Below, piece by piece: positions 58,541 to 64,000 of a DNA stretch of 64,000 nucleotides. Position 1 is the stretch's first letter. The number at the start of each line of letters is the position of its first letter. Source of the DNA: an uncultured Pseudomonadota bacterium (GTDB lineage: Bacteria > Myxococcota_A > UBA796 > SXON01); NCBI GenBank assembly GCA_903900265.1, contig CAIUMM010000106.1, positions 204,687 through 268,686 of the forward strand. The letters run 5' to 3'. The translations under genes and the position numbers were made by a program. The notes under the pieces were generated by a model. It did no database searches. It saw only the letters and a list, made by a program, of their open reading frames with translations, and was not told the origin of the DNA.

Positions 58541-60037
58541 TCAGCTTGCGAGCTTGGAGACAGGTGGGGTGACGGCTTGAGCGACAAGCAGCTGGGCGCG
58601 CGCGTCCCGCAGCGCGGTGCGCAGGCCCTCTTCGATGACTGGATGGTAGAAGGGCATCGCCAACATCTGCTCGATGGTGAGCCGCTGCTGATGCGCCCAC
58701 GCCAGCAAGTGCGCGAGGTGCTCGGCCCGCGGCGCGACCATCTCCGCGCCCAGAAAGCGGCCTGTTTCCCGCTCGGCGTAGACGTGCATCGCGCCGCGGT
58801 TCTGGAGCATCACCCGGGAGCGTCCCTGATCTTCGAAGGACACGCGGCCGACGACAGGGCGGCGATCCTGGACCTGCGCCCAGCTCTCGCCCACCATCGC
58901 GATGTTGGGATCGGTGAACGCCACCGCGATCGGCGAGGTCCGGTGACCTGGCTGCACGGCGGGGAACCGCGCCGCGTTCTCCCCGGCGATGCGGCCTTCG
59001 TCGGCGGCTTCGTGCAACAACGGCACGTCGGCGTTGGCGTCTCCCGCGAGGAAGATCGCGCTCTCGCCGCACTGCATCGTGCGCGGGTCGTAGACCGGCA
59101 CGCCGCGGCGGTCATGCTGCGACCCGGCGCGCTTCAAGCTCGTGCGCTCCAGACCGAGCCCATCGACGTTGGGCACGCGCCCCGTCGCTGCGAGCACGTA
59201 GTCAACGATCTCGCTGCGGAGCGTCCCCGCGTCGTCCCAAGTGACGCGCACGCCTTCGGCGACGCGCACCACCTCGGTCACCCGCGCATCGGCGTCCAGC
59301 GCCAACTCGGCGGCAAAAACCTGCCGCGCGTTCTCGCGGATCTCCGGATCGGTGAGCGGCCCAACCAAGCCGCCAACGCCAAAGATGCGTACGCGCACCC
59401 CGAGGCGATGCAGCGCCTGTCCGAGCTCCAGCCCGATGACACCGGGGCCGAACACCGCGACTGAGCCCGGCAAATCCGTCCAGTTGAACACGTCGTCGTT
59501 CACGACGAGGCGGTCTCCGAGGCCGGCGAACATCGGCAACACCCGCGGCCTGGAGCCGGTGGCGATGACGATGGAGCGCGCGTGCACGCGGGACAGAGTC
59601 CCGGAGTCTGCGCCGCTGCGGACCTCGAGGGTGTGGTCATCGAGGAACTGCGCGCGTCCGATCATCCGATCCGACTCGGGGATGCCGGCCGCGGACCGCT
59701 CCACGAAGCCGACGAAGCGGTCGCGCTCGGACCGCACCCGCGCCATGACCCTCACGCCATCGACCTCAACCCCGGCGACGTCCACGCCAAAGCGGTGGGC
59801 CTGCTCCGCGCCATGCGCGGCGTCGGCGGCGGCGATCAGCAGCTTGCTGGGCATGCAGCCTACGCGGGCGCAGGTGGTGCCGAAGCGCTCGGCTTCGATC
59901 AGCAGCACGCGCTCGGACACGGCGCGGGCGGCGCGGTAGGCGGCCATTCCCGCGGTGCCGGCGCCGAGGATCGCGACGTCGACGGTGAGCACGGGCGACG
60001 AGGGAGACGGGGGAGACGGAGAGGGTTCGGGGTTCAT
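58541..60037 (-). CDS. Dihydrolipoamide dehydrogenase-like pyridine nucleotide-disulfide oxidoreductase
   Basis: [33 protein letters not shown] (redox CxxxxC), [21 protein letters not shown]. Confidence 0.92.
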   Translation of the reverse strand: MNPEPSPSPPSPSSPVLTVDVAILGAGTAGMAAYRAARAVSERVLLIEAERFGTTCARVGCMPSKLLIAAADAAHGAEQAHRFGVDVAGVEVDGVRVMARVRSERDRFVGFVERSAAGIPESDRMIGRAQFLDDHTLEVRSGADSGTLSRVHARSIVIATGSRPRVLPMFAGLGDRLVVNDDVFNWTDLPGSVAVFGPGVIGLELGQALHRLGVRVRIFGVGGLVGPLTDPEIRENARQVFAAELALDADARVTEVVRVAEGVRVTWDDAGTLRSEIVDYVLAATGRVPNVDGLGLERTSLKRAGSQHDRRGVPVYDPRTMQCGESAIFLAGDANADVPLLHEAADEGRIAGENAARFPAVQPGHRTSPIAVAFTDPNIAMVGESWAQVQDRRPVVGRVSFEDQGRSRVMLQNRGAMHVYAERETGRFLGAEMVAPRAEHLAHLLAWAHQQRLTIEQMLAMPFYHPVIEEGLRTALRDARAQLLVAQAVTPPVSKLAS

Positions 60038-60060
60038 GGTGAGCTCCTGTGCTCCCCCTC

Positions 60061-60078
60061 ATTGCACGGGCCGTGCCA
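60061..60078 (-). promoter_or_regulatory. Predicted sigma54 (-24/-12) promoter for the lpd-like/hyPrx operon
   Basis: Minus strand TGGCACGGCCCGTGCAAT: GG-N10-GC spacing; ~25 nt upstream of ATG 60037. Confidence 0.7.
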
Positions 60079-60129
60079 CGCCCACGCGATTGGATAAAGC
60101 TGGATTATATTCGCACACCAGCCACCAAC

Positions 60130-60214
60130 AACGCTATATCGTTCCCAATCACAACGAAATATCGTTGTTGCAGCGAAATATCGCTACATCTGGCAGCTGC
60201 AGCGAAATATCGCT
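60130..60214. promoter_or_regulatory. Four near-palindromic upstream activator sites (consensus ARCGMWATATCGYT)
   Basis: AACGCTATATCGTT 60130-60143; AACGAAATATCGTT 60153-60166; AGCGAAATATCGCT 60172-60185; AGCGAAATATCGCT 60201-60214. Confidence 0.85.
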
Positions 60215-60225
60215 ACCCTGATCCC

Positions 60226-61785
60226 ATGAACCCGCCCATGAACCCGCTCCCGAACCCGCTCATCGACTACACCGCCGACCTCCACGCCCTCACCGCGCTG
60301 GTCGCCGGGCGCGCCCAGACCGACGACGTGCTGGATCGTGCGCTTGGGGCGCTCGCCGCGCTCATCCCGCACGACCTCGCGGTGGTGTTTCGCGTAGACG
60401 GACACCGCCTGCGCGCCGTGGCTGCGACCGGCGTGCTCGCCGGTCCGAAAATCCGCGGGCACAGCTTGGAGTTGGCCCGCTTCCCGACCCTGCGGCGCGC
60501 GCTCGAGCTGCGCGTGCCCATCGCCCTCGCCGAGCACAACCACGCCAGCGACGAAGGCGATCCCTTCGACGGCGTGCTCGATCTCCCGCACGGACACGCG
60601 TGTATGGTGGTGCCGCTGTTCGCCGCCGACCAGAGCCTCGGCATCATCACCCTCGACGCGCGCGCCTGCGGCATGTACCCGGCCGAGCACGTGCGGCTCG
60701 CCGGGGTCTACGGCCAGCTCGTCTCGCTCGCGCTGCTGCTCGCCGATCAAGCCAGCTTGCTCGACCGCTATCGGCACCAGCTCCGCGAGCACAACCAGCT
60801 GCTGATCGAAGAGGTCGGCAGCTCCAAAGCCTGCAGTCACCTTGAAGCAAGTCGATCTCCGGCGATGGCGACGCTGGTGCAGCTCGCGCGGCAGGTCGCG
60901 CCCTCGATCCTGCCGGTGCTGATCCGCGGCGAGACCGGCACCGGCAAAGAGGTGCTCGCGCAGGCGATCCACAGCTGGAGCCCGCGCGCCGACGGCCCCT
61001 TCGTCAAGCTGAACTGCTCGGCCATCCCCGAGAACCTCGTCGAGAGCGAGCTCTTCGGCCATGTCAAAGGCGCGTTCTCGGGCGCCGACCGCGACCGTCG
61101 CGGCCGCTTCGTGACCGCGAACGGCGGCACGCTGCTGCTCGACGAGATCGGCGACATGCCGCTCCCGGCGCAGGCCAAGCTGCTGCGGGTCTTGCAAGAG
61201 GGCACCTTCGAGCCCGTCGGATCCGACCGCACCGTGCGCGTCGACGTACGCGTGCTCGCGGCGACGCACGTCGACCTCGAAGCGGCGGTAGCTGAAAAGC
61301 GCTTCCGCCAAGACCTGTACTACCGGCTCGCGGTGTTCCCGCTGCGGCTGCCGCCGTTGCGCGAGCGACCCGAAGACATCGTCGCTATCGCCGAAGAAGC
61401 GCTCGCAGCCGAGTCGAAGCGCGCGCGGCGTGGTCCGTGGACCATCCCGGTCGAGACCCGCGCGGCGATGGAGCGCGCGGCCTGGCCAGGGAACGTGCGC
61501 GAGCTGCTCAACGCGCTCGAGCGAGCGACGATTCTGCAAGGCAAAGGCGCCTTGTCTGCCGCACACCTCGGGCTGACACCCGCCGCAGGAACCCTCCGCG
61601 TCGTCCCACCCGCGCCGTCCGCCACAGCGCCGCTGCCTACCTTTGAAGCCAACGAGCGCAGCTACTTCACCGCCGTCCTCCAGCAGACTCAAGGCAAGCT
61701 GTATGGACCGGACGGCGCCGCGGCGATCACCGGACTGCTCCCGACCACCCTGCGCAGTCGCCTGCTCCGGCTCGGCCTGCGCTGA
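60226..61785 (+). CDS. Sigma54-dependent activator, NorR-like (GAF-AAA+-FIS HTH)
   Basis: IRGETGTGKEVLAQAIH, ELFGHVKGAFSGAD, GGTLLLDEIGDMPL, C-terminal YGPDGAAAITGLLPTTLRSRLLRLGLR. Confidence 0.92.
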   Translation: MNPPMNPLPNPLIDYTADLHALTALVAGRAQTDDVLDRALGALAALIPHDLAVVFRVDGHRLRAVAATGVLAGPKIRGHSLELARFPTLRRALELRVPIALAEHNHASDEGDPFDGVLDLPHGHACMVVPLFAADQSLGIITLDARACGMYPAEHVRLAGVYGQLVSLALLLADQASLLDRYRHQLREHNQLLIEEVGSSKACSHLEASRSPAMATLVQLARQVAPSILPVLIRGETGTGKEVLAQAIHSWSPRADGPFVKLNCSAIPENLVESELFGHVKGAFSGADRDRRGRFVTANGGTLLLDEIGDMPLPAQAKLLRVLQEGTFEPVGSDRTVRVDVRVLAATHVDLEAAVAEKRFRQDLYYRLAVFPLRLPPLRERPEDIVAIAEEALAAESKRARRGPWTIPVETRAAMERAAWPGNVRELLNALERATILQGKGALSAAHLGLTPAAGTLRVVPPAPSATAPLPTFEANERSYFTAVLQQTQGKLYGPDGAAAITGLLPTTLRSRLLRLGLR

Positions 61786-61818
61786 TCCGGTAAGCGCCGC
61801 CGCCGACCCCGCCCGACA

Positions 61819-62295
61819 TCACATCGTATGTAGCCAGACCAACAACCCGACCACCTGCCCATCCATCACGAGCCCAACGGCCCGCTGCGCGCGGAATGGC
61901 ATGCGCTCGAACGCCGCAGCGCTGTAGGACGGACCTGAAAACATGCGTTTTCCCCCGTCCAGTCGGAGCGAAGCGAGCACGGCGGTGGGGAGCAGCGCGG
62001 TCGCCACCGCCTCGTCCAGCGTAGCGGGGCGCGCGGGGCCCGCCGGACCCAAGACATCCAACGCGCCAGGAGTGGGGACGGGCAACCACAACACGAGCGC
62101 GTGATCGGTGGGGCCCGGGGCGGCGCTGGCCAACCCGACGGGAAGGACCACCCACCGGGGCTCGCCGAAGCCGTCGGGCAGCTGGACCAGGGTTCGCAAA
62201 CGGGTAGGGTCTATCTGAACCTTCAACGGAGCCTCCTCGACGTGTACCTGGGGTTCGGGCTCGGCGGCCACGCACGCCATCAGCCAGAGAATCAT
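61819..62295 (-). CDS. Small lipoprotein, unknown function, coupled to the DUF4157 gene
   Basis: MILWLMACVAAEPEP lipobox; ATGA overlap with upstream 62292..63785. Confidence 0.6.
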   Translation of the reverse strand: MILWLMACVAAEPEPQVHVEEAPLKVQIDPTRLRTLVQLPDGFGEPRWVVLPVGLASAAPGPTDHALVLWLPVPTPGALDVLGPAGPARPATLDEAVATALLPTAVLASLRLDGGKRMFSGPSYSAAAFERMPFRAQRAVGLVMDGQVVGLLVWLHTM

Positions 62296-63785
62296 CGCGT
62301 TGTCGCGTAGGGGCGCCGCCCTGCCGGACGATCGGTGGTGCGAGGCGCGCCGGTCGTAGACGAGGAGCCGGGCACGGGTGCCGCGGAGTCCATCGACGTC
62401 TGGAAAGAAAGCTCCCGGTTGAAGGTCGCGATGTTCATGTACTCGTGCCCCAGCCCGCACTCCTCGAGCGCGCCGTTGTCTGCGTCGGCGGCACCGGTCA
62501 CCATGTCGGCCATGCCGGGGTTGAAATTGTACCTGTCCTCCATGTGAACTGTGAGCTGCACCGTGAATACACGGATGAGCGGTGCGGGCGCCCCGGCAAT
62601 GACGCCCGCTGCGGGCACACCGCCATCGACGGAGATCCCGGCATCCTGCGCCGGGTCGGCCACCCCGCCGGGAAGTGGCACGCCCCGGTCGAGAGGATTC
62701 GTCTGATCGGGTGAGACCAACTCGACCGTGACGGCTGCTTCGACCCACAAGGTGTGCGCCCCGATCGCCTTCTGCCAGTTCTCCGTGGCCGGGTAGGGAT
62801 ACCGTGTGTCCCCCGAGGTCACCGGAATCGGCTCGGTCCGCATGCGGAACGACTCCCGCCCGGGCGCCACGTTCGAGCGACCCGCGAGCATCTGGTCGTG
62901 GCGCGCCACCACAGCCTGTTGTGTATCCTCCAGCAACGAGACCTCGATCGCGGCCCCGGAGCTGTCCCCCCCGATGAAGCGGTCGTAGTCGATGGAGCGT
63001 GTCTGTCCGTTGCCCTCCAGAAAGTGGCGGTAGGCGGACGTGCCGTCCACGAGGTCGGGGCGCAGCACCTCGGCGCCCTCCAGCATCGTGGTGTACTCGG
63101 CGAGGGTGAGGTAATCGCCTGCGGAGGCGTCGCGGCGCTTGCTCTCGTCGATCCCGCCGCTTCCATCATCCAGGAACCCGTGATCGTGGTGGATGTCCGG
63201 AGCCTGATCGTCGGCGTCGATGAACTGGGCGTACGTGAGCGGGTCTCCTTGTACGGGTGCGTCGACGTCCCGCTTCTGGCGGTTGCTCGAGATCGTGTTC
63301 CGCAGGTCGAACTGCGGTTGCCCCCGCGGGGCTCCCCCCTTCACGTCGACCGCTCTGCCTGCCGCGACGGCTTCGCCCGCAGCCTCGGCCTCCGCCTCTC
63401 CGCCGCCGGGCCCCGCGCCGCGCTGCTGGATCACGTGAGTGAGCTCATGTCCCACGAGCTCAGGATCGGGGTCTGGGTCGGCGAAGAGGATGCGGTCTCC
63501 GATGGCGACCGCATTGGCATTCCGCTCACCGAGGAGCGACTCGGCCTCCTCCCCGCCGAGCGCCACCCGGACATCCCCGAGATCGGCTCCAAAGCTCCGC
63601 TCCATGCGCTCCCTGTGAGGGACGGCCGCGTTGGCCCTCGCGGCGGCGCGGTGCAGGCGGCTCGGGAGATCCTCCTGCGCAGCAGCGTTGCCCTGCCCCG
63701 AGCCCGGTCGGACTGCGACACCAGGCAGGGAGACCTGACCTGACGTTGTGGGCTGGGCGGTATTTTGGGACTGTTGCCGTTTCAT
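62292..63785 (-). CDS. DUF4157 (eCIS-core) domain protein
   Basis: RMERSFGADLGDVRVALGGEEAESLLGERNANAVAIGDRILFADPDPDPELVGHELTHVIQQR (HExxH). Confidence 0.88.
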   Translation of the reverse strand: MKRQQSQNTAQPTTSGQVSLPGVAVRPGSGQGNAAAQEDLPSRLHRAAARANAAVPHRERMERSFGADLGDVRVALGGEEAESLLGERNANAVAIGDRILFADPDPDPELVGHELTHVIQQRGAGPGGGEAEAEAAGEAVAAGRAVDVKGGAPRGQPQFDLRNTISSNRQKRDVDAPVQGDPLTYAQFIDADDQAPDIHHDHGFLDDGSGGIDESKRRDASAGDYLTLAEYTTMLEGAEVLRPDLVDGTSAYRHFLEGNGQTRSIDYDRFIGGDSSGAAIEVSLLEDTQQAVVARHDQMLAGRSNVAPGRESFRMRTEPIPVTSGDTRYPYPATENWQKAIGAHTLWVEAAVTVELVSPDQTNPLDRGVPLPGGVADPAQDAGISVDGGVPAAGVIAGAPAPLIRVFTVQLTVHMEDRYNFNPGMADMVTGAADADNGALEECGLGHEYMNIATFNRELSFQTSMDSAAPVPGSSSTTGAPRTTDRPAGRRPYATTR

Positions 63786-63942
63786 AGCACTCCCCAGCCG
63801 AGGCAAAATGCCTTACTATCTACCATTTCTACCCTTGGAGGTCACCCCTGTCAAGGGAGATAGATGGGATGAGGCGGCCGGTGCTCCACCCGGAGCACAA
63901 CGTGCACCCTGATACGAGCGAAGCTCAACGGAGTCACCGGCC

Positions 63943-64000
63943 ATGACCGAGTATAGCACCTGCACCGTCGGCATCGACCTTGGAGACCGCAAGTCGGTCG
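63943..64000 (+). mobile_element. IS110-family transposase, 5' end only (continues beyond window)
   Basis: MTEYSTCTVGIDLGDRKSV matches the DEDD transposase N-terminus of IS110-family elements. Confidence 0.65.

Noticed and set aside
1-64000. CRISPR array, tRNA or rRNA genes
   Set aside because: No regularly spaced repeats or recognisable tRNA/rRNA sequence seen by reading; a tRNAscan-SE/barrnap run would be decisive.

Overview
High-GC (Myxococcota-like) chromosomal window with dense operons, many joined by 4-nt ATGA/GTGA/TTGA overlaps. No rRNA, tRNA or CRISPR array was recognised. Main content: (1) a minus-strand set of GNAT, HMG-CoA lyase, double-FHA, HEAT and membrane-protein genes. (2) A ~15.3 kb five-gene operon (4357-19679) with a PgsC/CapC-like fusion, three exported proteins and a PgsB/CapB-like ligase fused to a long helical N-terminus; this is a candidate undescribed poly-amino-acid (poly-gamma-glutamate-like) synthesis/export system. 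(3) A LysR/pirin pair. (4) A small type II R-M island (m5C MTase, XRE, SacI-family endonuclease) apparently splitting a lipoprotein gene. (5) An HD-GYP regulator divergent from a globin-coupled stressosome operon (RsbR/S/T/X plus hybrid kinase), in which RsbS appears to lack its phosphoacceptor Ser. (6) A ~23 kb genomic island (about 33034-56066) bounded by a 56-bp direct repeat (54/56 identical) that duplicates the 3' end of a membrane glycosyltransferase gene. The island carries an unusual oxidative biosynthetic cluster (3 Rieske oxygenases, ferredoxin, 2 ferritin-like diiron proteins, fatty-acid-hydroxylase family protein, acyltransferases, GH3, asparagine synthetase) and a UvrD-like helicase-nuclease/type III R-M operon. 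(7) A lipoamide-dehydrogenase-like/hybrid peroxiredoxin operon with a sigma54 promoter and four palindromic upstream sites next to a NorR-like activator. (8) A DUF4157 (eCIS-core) protein, and an IS110-family transposase running off the right edge. All family calls are from reading translations by eye; no searches were run.
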